Of a stretch of DNA of 64,000 nt, positions 12,979 to 24,308 are shown piece after piece. This DNA comes from Lathyrus oleraceus (Eukaryota; Streptophyta; Magnoliopsida; Fabales; Fabaceae): NCBI RefSeq assembly GCF_024323335.1, contig NC_066579.1, positions 244,711,068-244,775,067 of the forward strand, given 5' to 3'. The notes below the pieces were generated by a model. The model did not search any database and was not told the DNA's origin. It worked only from the letters and a program-made list of their open reading frames with translations. Every line of letters begins with the position of its first letter. The stretch's first letter is position 1. A program made the translations under genes and the position numbers.

Positions 12979-14762
12979 TATTTGTGTGATATGTGTGTGT
13001 TTGATATGTGTGTGATGTTTGTGTGATGTATTCGTGTGTGTGTCTCTGTGTGTGTGTGATGTGTGATGTGTGTGTGTGTGTGTGTTTTGTCTCTGTATGT
13101 GTGTGTGTGTGTTTTTGAGTGTGATGTGTATGTGTGTGTCTGTGTGTGTGATGTGTATGTGTGTGTGTGTTTGTGTGTGTATGTGATGTGTGTGTGTGTG
13201 TGTGTCTGTGTGTGTGTGTGTCTCTGTGTGTGATGTGTGTGTGTGTGTGTGTGATGCGTGTGTCAGGTGTGTGTATGTGTATGTGTGATGTGTGTTTGAT
13301 GTGTGTGATGTGTGTTTGATGTGTGTGATGTGTGTGTGGGTGTGTCTTATGTGTGTGTGTGATGTGTGTGTGTGTGTGATATGTGTGATGTGTTTGTGTG
13401 TGTGATATATGTGTGTGTGTGATATGTGTGGTGTGTGTGTGTGTCTGTGCGTCTGATGTGTGTGTGATGTGTTTGGGTGTGTGTGTCTTTGTGTGTGTAT
13501 GTGTGATGTGTGTGTGTGTCTTTGTGTGAGTATGATGTGTGTGTGATGTGTCTGTATTCTGTGTGTTTGTGTTTGTGTGATATGATATATGTGTGTATTT
13601 GTATGGGATGTGTGTGTGTATGTGTGATACGTGTGTGTGTTGTGTGTGCGTGTGTGTGATGCGTGTGTTTGATGTGTGTGTGTGTGTGTGTGCGCGTGAT
13701 GTGTGTGTATGATGTGATGTGTGTGTGTGTGATGTGTGTGTGTATGTGTGATACGTGTGTGTGTTGTGTGTGATGTGTGTGTGTGATGTGTCTGTGTGAT
13801 GTGTGTGTGATGTGTGTGTGTGTGTGATGTGTGTGTGATATGTGTGTGTGTGTGTGATGTGTGTGTGATATGTGTGTATGTGATGTATGTGTGTATGTGT
13901 GTGTCTCTGTGTGTGTGTCTCTGCGTGTGTGATGTGTCTTTGTCTGTGTGTGTGTGTGTGTGTGTGTCTGTGTGTGTGATGTATCTGTGTGTGTGATGTG
14001 TGTTTGATGTGTGTGATGTGTGTTTGATGTGTGTGATGTGTGCGTGGGTGTGTCTTATGTGTGTGATATGTGCGTGTGTGTGTGATGTGTGTGTGATGTG
14101 TGTGTGTGTGATATGTGTGATGTGTGTGTGTGTGTGATGTATGTGTGTGTGTGTGATATGTGTGGTGTGTGTGTGTGTGTGTGTCTGTGCGTCTGATGTG
14201 TGTGTGATGTGTTTGGGTGTGTGTGTTTTTGTGTGTGTCTGTGTGATGTGTGTGTGTCTGTGTGTGATGTGTGTGTGTATGATGTGTGTATGATGTGTCT
14301 GTATTGTGTGTGTTTGTGTTTGATGTGTGATTTATGTGTGTGTGTGTGTGTGCGTGATGTGTTTGTAATGTGTGTGTGTCATGTGTGGGTGTGTCTGTGT
14401 GTGATGTGTGTGTGATATGTGGGTAATATGTGTGTTTGTGTGATATGTGTGTGTGATGTGTGTGTGTGTGATATGTGTGTGTGTGTATGATGTGTGTGTG
14501 TGATGTGTGTGATGTGTGTGTGACGTGTGTGATGTGTGTGTGTATGTGTGTGATGTGTGTGTGTGTGTGTGTGATGTGTATGTGTGAGTGATGTGTATGT
14601 GATGTGTGTGTCTCTCTGCGTGTGTGATGTGTGTGTGATGTCTGTGTGTGTGTGATATATGTGTGTGTGTGATGTATGTGTGTGTCCTCTGTGTGTGCGT
14701 GTGATATGTGTGTGTGTGTCTCTGTGTGTGTGATGTGTCTTTGCCTGTGTGTGTGTGTGTGT
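9791..14762. repeat. Higher-order copy 2 of the GT array (A-A-B-A-A-B-B)
   Basis: Module A occurs at about 9799-9917, 10361-10478, 11661-11780 and 12410-12528; module B at about 11040-11195, 13430-13590 and 14165-14335. The order repeats that of the first half. The segment near 9178-9380 is nearly identical to 11014-11216, showing a younger duplication laid over the older order. Confidence 0.6.
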
Positions 14763-16534
14763 TAGGAGTTTGGTTCTTCATACCAAATCTCTAACATGTA
14801 TTAACACCTAAATTTTTATTGCCCAACCGTAGATAGTTGTGACTTCTACATAAGTCCAATTACGATTGCTTAACATAGAGCTAAATTTGACCCTCAAGGA
14901 ATAACATTCTAGTAAGTGAGATTGTAAGTCTCCCATTCTTCATGGCATTGTATGGAGACTTGACCTTTTTTCCTTTCATGGGAGCTAGTGGCATACTTGT
15001 TGAATTATCCAAGTTGGTCCCTTCTCATGAAAGATGTCTTGGTTTAAGGATTCATACTTGTGAATGAATGGTTGAGTGTTCTCCAAAGAATGACTTAATC
15101 AATTAAAAATCACCTCTAACATCACTAACATTTGACTGACTCTTGTTAATATTGCTTTACTTTCAAGTCATTTACTATTATGCAATTTAAATTTCAGTCC
15201 TTTATCATCCATTTCCATTTACATTTCATATAACTTGTTTATATTTATGTCCTTTTCATTTTGCTCATTTGAGCCATATCTTGTGATTATATTGTTTGTG
15301 TGTTTTGACTTTGTTTGTGGTCTTAGGACCTTAAAATACCTAATAACAACAAAAACCCTAAAAAATATTTGGAGGACTATTGAACTTGATCTGAAATTTT
15401 GGACTTAGGATTAGGCAACATGCCCTTTGCAAAAAGGACTTGGTCAGTGCCAACATCTTGAGACAGATCTATTTTAAAATGTGTCTTCATCTGATGCAAG
15501 ACTTGGGGAATTGTTTGAATTCACCTGATACTCTGTCTTGGTGCTTAATTGTTATTTTGATCTTGTGTCTGATGCTTTGTTCTGAGTTGATCAAGGAATA
15601 TTTCATCTGATACATTGAAAGACAATGAAGACTGCTAGCTATTGGAATGCTTGCTTGGATGTGGTAATATTTATTTGATGCCTTGACCTTCATGATATCT
15701 GGATATTGCTCATTGTTTATTAATCATGGCTTGATTAAAGTTCAAAGGAAAATGAGTTTCTATATGACATTCTTGTCTGTTGGATTACATTCCATTGGTC
15801 AGATGTTTTCAACTCTTAACTTTTAAATTTATGCTTAGGATAACCTCTTCATCTCCTCCCACTTATTTAACTTCAAAAACTCTCCCCTTTTCAAAAACTT
15901 ATTTGTTTGTGATTTCAAACTTAGACTTTGTTTCAATGATTAGAAACTTTGGCCTTATGCCATTGAATTTTCAAACTCTTTCTTAAATCAAATTTGTAAA
16001 TAAACTTAATCATATTGACTTAAAATTTCAAAAGACAAAAATAACTAACAACTCCATTCAAAATTTTGGCCATTTGTGCCTTCTCTTATTAACTTTAGTT
16101 AAAAGAAATTCACCAACTTATTTGAAATTTTTACCATGAACTACGAGGTTTTGATCCCTCATTTTTATATTGGTATGTAGGCATAAGACCGAAGGTCTTG
16201 TAAAACACAAAAATATAATCAATGAATTATTTTCTCATCCCCACACTCTATTATTTATCAAACATCATTTATACCAAATACACATGCACACATAAAAAAG
16301 GGCTCCCTAGGAGTACCTAGGACACTTTGGGTGCTAACACCTTCCCTTTGTGTAACCAACCCCCTTACCTGTAATCTCTGAAATTTTATTAGTTTTAATT
16401 TGAAAACTTCTTATCTTTGGGGTTTTTTCGTACTTTTCCCTTTTCCTTTGGAAACAATAAAAGCGCGATGGCAACTCTGGTTTTATTGACGTTAAGCTTA
16501 TCCATAACTTCGTGGTCATGAATATACCGCTACA
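14763..16534 (+). repeat. 3' part of a Tat/Ogre-type LTR, + orientation
   Basis: No gene is visible. The last 400 bp match the layout of the other Tat-type LTRs here: a TATGTAGGCATAAGACC hairpin near 16174-16199, then CCTAGGAGTACCTAGG, GGTGCTAACACCTTCCC, GTAACCAACCCCCTTACC, a PBS-like TGGCAACTCTGG at 16469-16480, and a terminal CCGCTACA ending at 16534. These are the reverse complement of blocks in the LTR at 34235-36315, so this copy points the other way. No PBS follows its end, so it is a solo or truncated LTR. Its 5' end is not found; upstream it passes directly into the GT array. The block 14763-16140 is AT-rich with nothing else recognisable. Confidence 0.55.
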
Positions 16535-17296
16535 ACCACCAGATTTTATTTATTCCAAAGGAAAGGGAAAATATAGATAAAACCCCAAAGAGAATGGTCT
16601 TTGCAACCAAGAGTATATTTGGAAGTCGGTTATGCAAGGGGAAAACATTAGCCCCCCTTACATCCATTGTACTCGATGGAAGCCACTAGCTTGTATCAAT
16701 GCATATGGATGTTGTTTATCTGAATGTTGCTTGCTACCAAGAAATGAGATGAGAAAGAATAAGATAGGAAGACAAAATAAGTTTTAAATTAGTGTTCTCG
16801 CAAAGGATTCGAACCCTTGTGCCTACATATCCTCATTCGTGCAATAAGAAAGTCAGAGCTTTGTAGTTCTGCTCACAAACATAGTATTTGTTTGGTTGTT
16901 TTTACTAAATAGTGTTGACGTTCACGTTCTACTACTTGCTTATATGCTCGAGCATGGAAGCATTAAGTGTTTGCTTGTTTGTGATAGAATGAATGTGCTT
17001 GGATCACACTCTAGCAGTTAAACATTACTTGCTCACGCATAGAGACTTAAGCGTAGTTCACGGTAGAATGGAAGTAACACACCCTTTTTGAAAAGGTTTG
17101 AAATATTCCCTAAGGAAGAAAATTGATTTGATTGGTTGGAGTTGATTTTTAGTATGGAGACAAGCATCAGACCCTAGGCTATCTATGGTCAACAATCCGA
17201 ATACTTGGGAGTTGAGAGGTTAATGACATCCTAACCACTCTTTTTCATCCAAAAGTGGTTTTGATTATGAAATGATTTGGAAAGTTTAATCGTTGG
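16535..17296 (-). repeat. Reverse-oriented Tat-type LTR fragment
   Basis: The sequence TTTATTTATTCCAAAGG, then GGTTATGCAAGGGGAAAACA with TAGCCCCCCTTACATCCA, and the GCCTACATATCC block near 16820 align with the U5 side of the reverse-oriented LTRs at 34235 and 46020. It is cut at 17297 by the start of the next LTR. A hairpin with one mismatch at 16801-16819 takes the place of the AAGAC hairpin found in the related LTRs. There is no coding content. Confidence 0.5.
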
Positions 17297-18605
17297 TGTA
17301 ATACCCCAAAATTTAACCTTCATTTTTCTTGGAAGCATGGGTTGATGTTTCACGCTTCATTAGCATCATACTAGGTCATACTCATTGCATACTGCACTAG
17401 TGACTGGGAGATCAGGTTTTGATTGATCACTCCTTAACAGAAGGAGCCCACACAAAGAAAGATTGAGAATTGTACCTCACCCTCTAAGTATACAAGTCTC
17501 AAGGGTCTCAGGGGGTTCCAGGTATCTTATTATGGTCCTCAATTCATCAGTGAAGGATTCAGAGCTATCAGAGTGTTCATCTGGATTTAATCAAGAAATT
17601 AGGGTTTCGTGGCTAATTGCAACAGGCAATGTTTGGTTGTAATTAGAGGGCCTCATCCATGTCATGTTTTGAGAGGCATCTTGGCCTAGGAAGATTCATA
17701 ATTATCTCAGAAAGATCCATTGGCAATCAGTGCAATCAGTTCCTAATCAATTTGCCCTAAACTAGGGTTTGGTATAAAATCAGTTTATTTTTGCTTCCTT
17801 GGGTGAAACTATTTTCCATGGCCCTCCATATGTCCACAAGGGTCTACATACAAAAAATCAGCACTTTATTTGAGCCAGAGGTGCTTCGACTGATCATTGG
17901 AATCAAGAATCCGACAGTTTGGGAAAAGTCAATTCTGGGGCCAGAAAAGTCAACTCCTGACATTTTGAGAGTGGAATCTCAAAATACATGCCTAGGGGAT
18001 ACTACATGTGAAATTTGATCAAGGTTGGATCATGGATTCATCATTTAATCAGGAATTGGAAAAGTTACTTAATTTGGAAATGGTTGACTTTCCATTTAGG
18101 GCAAGTTTTCATGATTGTTGTACTCACTTTATGCCCATTTTCCATCAAGATAAAAGCTCCATTTTAAAATTTCTCCAACATGAAAGTTGTTCCGCTTGTT
18201 CCAAGCTTTCTATAGATATAAATTTTTTTCCATTTGGATCAAAATTGAGAAAGTTATGCTTAGTCAAAGTGAGACATATTTTTAGGACACTTAGAAAAAT
18301 TTCTAAGTCCAAAAATCTTCAAAGTTTGTCAAGACTTCTTGGCCAGTTTAATTGCACTTCAAAGCATCATTTGAAAATACTTTCTTCACAACAATTGTAC
18401 CTTGCCATGTCCTCTTTCACCTCCTTTTGGAATCATCTCATTTGAATTCATGGTTTGAGAGATACATTCATCTAAAGTGGGCACCATGACTTGATTTTCT
18501 AGGCAGATTTTGGGCCTGGCTGGCCAAATCAGTTTTGCATGGTGAGACCTGAACTTGAGGGCCAATTTTCATCTTCTTCCACTCATCATTTCAACTTGTG
18601 ATCAA

Positions 18606-20366
18606 TGTCGCAACCTGAAAAATACAGTGCGCGAAAAAAACAACCGGCGAAAGAAAAAGACAGAAGAGTCGCCACCGTGCGTTATTCATCCCAAAGGAGG
18701 GAAAGGAAACGCTCGAAGTAAACCTGAAAAAGGAAAGGACAAGACGGGGTCTCGCAACCAAATCTTGGGTTCGGGATTCGGTTATGCGAAGGGAAGGTAA
18801 TAGCACCCCTACGCATCCGTAGTACTCTACGGGATCCACTTTTGTAGTTCTTGTCTGAAGGGTGTGAGTTTATCTTGTGCTGTTTACTAAAAAAAAGGGT
18901 TAAATGAAAAGGACTCGCGCGGATGTCGCATCCACTGCATACGTATCTCATCTGAATATGAGAATCAGAGTCTTTGTAGCTCGGCTGACCTATGGGTTGG
19001 GGGATGTGTGCTCGCTAAGACATCGCGTCTTATGCCTACGTATCTCATCTGGAATGAGAATCAGAGCAAGCCGTAGTTCGGCTAACTACGGGGTTGTGGA
19101 TTGGGTTTTGGACGAACGACGTCACTATGCAATCTACCGGATGCTCGACCTTTGGAGACTTACTCGCCTGTAGTAGAAGGAGTAAACGTGTTACTTTGGG
19201 TTTTAGGGTTTGGGATGCTCGAGGGCAAACAGGCAGTCCTTGACGAAGGAACCGCGCTACATGTGGGGATATGAATACAAAACACAAAACATGTATCTCA
19301 AAGTAAAATGCCACAAAGGGGCTCAAACATTGCCTCCTATCGAGGTCTTCCAGCTAAGAAAGCGATAAAGTACGAGAAAAGGAAAAAATTACCACACGGG
19401 TAAAGATCCGAAGTTACAGCAATTAAAGGATTAGCAACCCTGAGATCTCTCCAGCTAGACCATCAAAGAAAATCAGTCAATACGATTAATCAGGATAAAC
19501 CTCCGGATGGTATCCCTGCAAGAGTATGTGAGCCCTCACGAAAACTCAACAGAAAGGTTAGACAAACAAGGTGAAATCCAGGGAAAGCAATGCCATGGCA
19601 ACACAAAGACAGGTTAGAACAAAACAGGACAAAAAGAGTGAATGCTGTCATATTCGCGACTGCATCGCCTAGCGAAAGCTTAGCGAAGCTTCACTGCGTG
19701 CTCGCCTAGCGAAGCGGCTAGCGAGCGCCTACGGGTTTCGGGTTTTTCATTGATAACAGTCCGATGTTAAGGATTCCAGACCCTATGGCATTCATTTCAG
19801 GAACGAAATTATCAAACATTCAAGGCATTATTCACATATTCATACACAAATATAAACCCGTGGGCAAAACCTGATGTTACCTCATACATTCATAGCATTC
19901 AAATTCAAGGCATAAAGTAATAGGAACAAAGGCATACCTGATGAGAGAGATTGATTAAGATTGAATGGTACGGCCGGATCTGCAAAGTAATACTAGGGTT
20001 TGTATGAGGCGGAGTGAACTTCTCAGGGCTGCCTGAAGGTCGCTGCAGAGTAGTTCCTAGGTTTCCTTCTCTCAAAATCTTTCTCTAGTGAATCTCCCAG
20101 TGTAACTCCAAGTGTCTTTTCCTCTACTGAAACTTTAGTATTTATATACTGATTTTCGTGGGTAGTGGGCTCAAATGAGGGAGACCCAAGTCCAAAAAAA
20201 AATATGTTATATTTTATTTATTTATTTAATTGATTTTATTTATTTATTTATTTTTAACTTTTTTTTTTCATTTTTTTTTTTTTTTTTTTTTTGTTTTCGT
20301 TTTTTTTTCCGTTATTTATTTATTTTTTTTTCAGGAAAAATGAAGGGTAAATTTTGGGGTATTACA
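18606..20366 (-). repeat. Solo LTR, reverse orientation, TSD ATCAA
   Basis: It is 1761 bp, from TGTCGCAACC to GGGGTATTACA, flanked by ATCAA at 18601-18605 and 20367-20371. The uninterrupted site is visible in the other LTR copy at 33705-33720 (CTTGTGATCAACATGAAAG), which proves the insertion and its exact ends. Its terminal sequences are the reverse complement of both ends of the LTR it sits in, so it is a related family inserted backwards. No internal region remains, as expected after recombination between two LTRs. It contains two hairpin modules (18921-19091), TCGCCTAGCGA motifs (19665, 19702) and a T-rich tract near 20220-20335. Confidence 0.93.
18921..19091 (-). other. Two tandem three-hairpin modules in the solo LTR
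   Basis: On the + strand, in order: GGATG-tcg-CATCC (18921-18933), TCTCAT-ctgaat-ATGAGA (18946-18963), an imperfect GTAGC-tcg-GCTGAC (18976-18989), then TAAGAC-atcgc-GTCTTA (19016-19032), TCTCAT-ctgga-ATGAGA (19043-19059) and CCGTAGTT-cggct-AACTACGG (19071-19091). The sense RNA of this LTR is the - strand. The stems are read directly; function is unknown. Confidence 0.75.
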
Positions 20367-22842
20367 ATCAACATGAAAGATGCTATGCTCCATTAGGTCT
20401 TGCTACTGTTTGCATTATTTCATCATTTGGTGACTTGATCATCAAGTTACATGGCCACAATGTCACCACCTTGGAATATTTTTCTTGCTTGCCAAACCAC
20501 CAAGCCATGCAGCACAAACCAGCCCAAGTTATTGCTATCTCTTGTGGCCATGCATTGGATATTCATTCACTTAAGTTTGGCCCAAAATAACAACATTTCA
20601 CATGCCCTAATACACCTCACTTTGGCATTATTTTTGCTTATGGATAAATCAATTATTTCAAAGCCCATGAAGCATGTGATCCACCCTATTTAAAAGCTGC
20701 AAACCCTAAATCTAAAGGAGGCATTGGTAAATTTTCGTGGCAAGCAAGGCAAGGTAACCATCTTACTCCATCTTCCATGGCCATTGTTTTCCTCATTCTT
20801 ATGCTTGCTTACCATGCTTATCATTATTACCACTACTGTTGTTTCATGTTTGTTTATAATGCCAATCTTATGCTTGTGTTCTTGATGTTATGGATTTGTG
20901 TTGTGATTTTCCATTATGTCGTGCCCATATTGACATCTTATTGTCAATATTTCTCCATGATCAAGCCATCATTTTACTCAAACAAGGATACCATGATGAT
21001 CTACAGATTTTGTACTTGAATTTTGGTTTTTATTTCGTGGCATTTGGTGCACTATAGTGCTTGCATTCTTGAGTGGAAAATTGAAAAAATCCACTGTTTT
21101 TTTCACATTTTCGTGGCTGCACGAGCATTGCATGGTTAGGGTTTGGTTTGTGGAAGAAGATGGTTATGTGGCACCCTAATAACCGTTAGATCCCTTGCTC
21201 ATGTTTTAATCATATCCGTCCAGCCTTTTTTGTCTTCTAGTCACTTAAATGCCATGTCCAATTGATACAATGTCACATGGTTTTTTTAAAATAAAATGTT
21301 ATTTAATGTGTGTCACGCCCTGAATAATGATTTTGGATTGGGCTTTGCACATTTCGCTCTCCACACCCCCACGTTTCAGGGCCCATCAATACTAACACAC
21401 TCCTTTTTCATTTTCTTTTTTTAATTTCCATTTATTTGCTTTTTTGATTTTAATTATTTTAAAATATTTCCTTTGTCCATAAAAATATCAAAAAATATTT
21501 TCCATATTTCTTAATGTCTTATTTAATTTTATTTAATTTTTATTTTCGTATTTATTTAATATTAATGTTTTATTTTAATTATTTATTCTAAATGGTCCAT
21601 TTTAACACACATATTTTTATTAATTTTATTTTCATGACTTAAAATTATTTTTATCTTTTGATTTTTGGGGTGAAGGTTGACCACTGTCCCATGGTCAACC
21701 TGACCTTTTATTGGAATTTTATTTCCCATTTTCAATTTATTTTGGGATTTATTTTTGACCTAGCTTGGTTGGTTGACTTTTGGTTTGACCTTTGTTTTGT
21801 TTCAATTAATTTATGAACCAATTTTCATTATTTTTAAAATATTTTTGGGGGATGATGATGTCCTGACCCCACCTTACTTAGTTTAATTTTTCATGATTTT
21901 ATTGATTAATTTGCTATTTATTTGCTATTTTTTAAGTTAACTTGGATTTTCAGTTGACTTTGTTATGATTGATGTTTGACTTAGGGATTGCTTATGGCAA
22001 TTGAAGAGATCTTTTGATCCTCCCTTGTTCATCTCATATGCCATGTATTAGAGGCCTTTTACCTTGATTTTATTTGGTCCTTACCTCATTTCTTGATTAA
22101 ATTATTCAGTGGACCCTTTTGTGCATATTTTCATCTGTCTGATTCATCTGTTATCCGTTACACTTGTTTCTTTCATCCATGCTTAATATTGCTTGATTGT
22201 TTGACATGTTCATAGTCCCATACATAGTTTAATGCCCCATTATCTCATTCTTTGATTCTTTGATTTGGTTATATACCTGTTTACTTATCTATTGTTTGAT
22301 AACTGTTGCTTACTTGTATGATGTATGAGGCATATATTCTTATTGTTTGATTGCCATGAACAATCCCCATTCATAACAAATGTACCCCTCTCCCATGAAA
22401 TGTATAATGTTTATTCTTTCATTCTTTATTCATCTGTTAATACAAGAATTAAAACGAACATCCGATAATCATTTTAAAACAAGATCAAAAGCTCGATCCA
22501 ACGTCGAGTAATCATTTTCAAAACTTAACAGAACCAGCACGTATTCATCCATCCTTTTGTAAGTCGATTGCTTCATGCATCGCCATTTCTCCTGTAAGTC
22601 GATTGCTTCGCGCATCTCCATCTACCTGTAAGTCGATTGCCTCAGGCATCACCATCTACTTATATCCGTGGTTCCTCTCCTTGCTCCATTCGTCGACTCT
22701 TGTTCCGTTTAGGCAGCACCCATTAGGTAGATCCCTTTGTATGATAACATAGGTAGAATTATCTTATTCTTTGCATGCTAACATTAGGTAGATGTTCCCA
22801 TTTGTAAATCCTAACATTACGAAGACTCTAATTCGCCCATAG

Positions 22843-22910
22843 GTAGCCGAGCTACGAAGACTCTAATTCTCATATTCATATGAGATACGTAGACAGTGGA
22901 TGCGACATCC
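22843..22910 (+). other. Three-hairpin module in the 5' LTR
   Basis: Three perfect stems lie side by side: GTAGC-cga-GCTAC (22843-22855), TCTCAT-attcat-ATGAGA (22868-22885) and GGATG-cga-CATCC (22898-22910). It lies about 300 nt before the LTR end, so probably in R or U5 and therefore in the leader RNA. Confidence 0.8.
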
Positions 22911-23210
22911 TTGCGGGTCATTTTTTTTACCCTCTTTTAGTAAATAGTACCTTAGATATACCAACACGCTTTAGACTAGAACAACAAGAGTGGATCCCGT
23001 AGAGTACTACGGAGGGGTAGGGGTTTTAATACCTTCACTTCGCATAACCGACTCCCGAACCCTAGATTTGGTTGCGAGACCTTGTCTTTTCCTTCTCTTT
23101 AGGTTTTCTTCGATCGTTTCCTTTCTCTCCTTTGGGATAAATAACGAACGGTGGCGACTCTTCTGTTTCTCTTTTTCTCGGCGGTTGTTTTTCGCATCAG
23201 TTGCGACAGC

Positions 23211-23227
23211 TGGCGACTTGCTGGGGA
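23211..23227 (+). promoter_or_regulatory. Primer binding site
   Basis: TGGCGACTTGCTGGGGA lies two bases after the LTR end. It matches the PBS of the Ogre element at 45996-46013 except for one missing base. From memory this is the tRNA-Arg-type PBS reported for Ogre elements; the tRNA assignment was not checked. A copy of its first half, TGGCGACTC, stands 59 bp upstream inside the LTR. Confidence 0.8.
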
Positions 23228-24308
23228 CCCGGTTTCCCTATGCGAGTCCCTCCTAGCTTTTGTGAGTTTCTTGTTTGTTGGGTGTTTATTCTTTTGTACA
23301 GTTATTTACTTTCAGCATTTATCTTCTTTATCTTATCGCATTGTGTACATATGACTGTTGTATCTGTTGACTCTGCGGTGTTGGTTGTTTGTTGGGATGG
23401 GTTGTTCTATGAGAGATAAGCCCACTACCCAGGCTTGAGCGTACATACAGGTTTTAGAGCGGATAGTCATGAGGCTTGCGTAGCATGTTGCTACGTTAAG
23501 CCGTTCATGAAGACCCACACCCAGACGAGGTTTCTTTTAGATATATTCTGTCCTACGCGTGTTCCGTAACGACAGTATATTCCTCCTGAAATCGTCGACT
23601 CTTGTGACCATTTCCCGAGGACTCAGTCGAGGCCTCTCCTCTGAGACGTGGTTGCTCAATCCGAGGACCCCGAGGCTGGGAACTTGCTTTTAGGATGTCC
23701 GGTTGAGGGGAGTCAGTGGAGGTCTTTTGTCTCGTAATAATGCCAAACCTTCAGTGGTAAATATATTATTCTCGACTGAAGGGTTAGAAGCTGACAAACT
23801 TCTGTTCTTAGAACCTACCAGTGAGAGGCGGGCTAAATTCAGGAAACCTTAACCTTCAACCAACCCGGTTTTCTGGTATTCTTGTTGGAACAGAGCTTTG
23901 ATCTCCTATATGTTCCTCAGTGGTTTTCTCTTCGGACAGTGCGACCTGACAGTTGTTCAAGCAGATGCAGCAATCCTAATTCCCATGTCACTGCATTACA
24001 TCACATCATTTTGCATTCATATCATTTAACACATGTTTATCTATTCCCAGGGGTTTATATCTTCTTCTTGATTCTAGTCGGGGTTTTCTGGTTCTCTTAA
24101 GATGGATATTTTATCTGATGTGAGACTGGAATCAAGGGGTAGAATACCTTTTGGAATTGATAAACATGTCATTACATTTGTATATTCATTAGCATGTCTT
24201 GTATAACAGGTACCACCGCAGTGTTCTCAGTTTGTTTGGTATTCCACTAGCACGATAGCTGACTCAGGCATTCACCGATACGGTACCCGAAGAAATCAAC
24301 AAAGAGCA
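23228..24308 (+). other. 5' leader of the Tat element, non-coding
   Basis: About 1.1 kb between PBS and gag has no frame longer than about 70 codons. In Ogre elements this place is taken by a separate ORF1, which is absent here. Confidence 0.6.

Larger units (their letters stand above)
4448..14762. repeat. 10.3-kb GT-rich (CA-rich) array with higher-order structure
   Basis: The + strand is almost entirely TGTG broken by GATG, GATATG, TATG and a few longer punctuating words; the - strand reads CA-rich. Long frames here translate to His-Thr repeats or Cys-Val repeats and are artefacts of the dinucleotide composition. Two recurring modules give it order. Module A contains CCTCTGTCTCTG, then GTGTGAAATTTGTG, then GCGTGTCCCTGTCTCTG. 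Module B contains TGTTTGGGTG, then TCTGTATTCTGTGTG, then GATATGATATATG. The left edge is the Tekay LTR; the right edge meets a Tat-type LTR at 14763. Alternating purine-pyrimidine DNA of this kind can adopt Z-form (general knowledge). Confidence 0.95.
17297..23208 (+). repeat. 5' LTR of the Tat element (interrupted)
   Basis: It runs from TGTAATACC to GCGACA, two bases before the PBS. The total of 5912 bp includes the 1761-bp solo LTR plus its 5-bp duplication, leaving about 4.1 kb of original LTR. 17297-18605 matches 32403-33715, 20372-20892 matches 33715-34234, and 21118-22816 matches 46712-48410. The U5 side holds a three-hairpin module (22843-22910), the CCGTAGAGTACTACGG block (22988) and a PBS-like TGGCGACTC (23152). 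Compared with the 3' LTR it appears to have lost about 250 bp near 22817. There is no coding content. Confidence 0.8.

Noticed and set aside
4448..14762. CRISPR-like array
   Set aside because: No constant repeat with unique spacers; the repetition is dinucleotide-based and the DNA is eukaryotic.
4409..14781. Very long reverse-strand reading frames of 200-900 codons made of His-Thr repeats, and forward frames rich in Cys-Val
   Set aside because: They are translations of a (GT)n-rich array in frames that lack stops by composition. No start context, domain or non-repeat sequence supports a gene.
16797..16825. Possible tRNA on the - strand (GGGTTCGAATCC)
   Set aside because: Only a T-arm-like stem-loop exists. 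The position corresponds to the AAGAC hairpin of related LTRs, so it is a variant of that hairpin.
17791..18445. Frames of 75 and 145 codons in the 5' LTR, repeated at 32910-33582
   Set aside because: They are parts of LTR sequence; the second copy differs by frame-breaking changes, and no domain is recognised.
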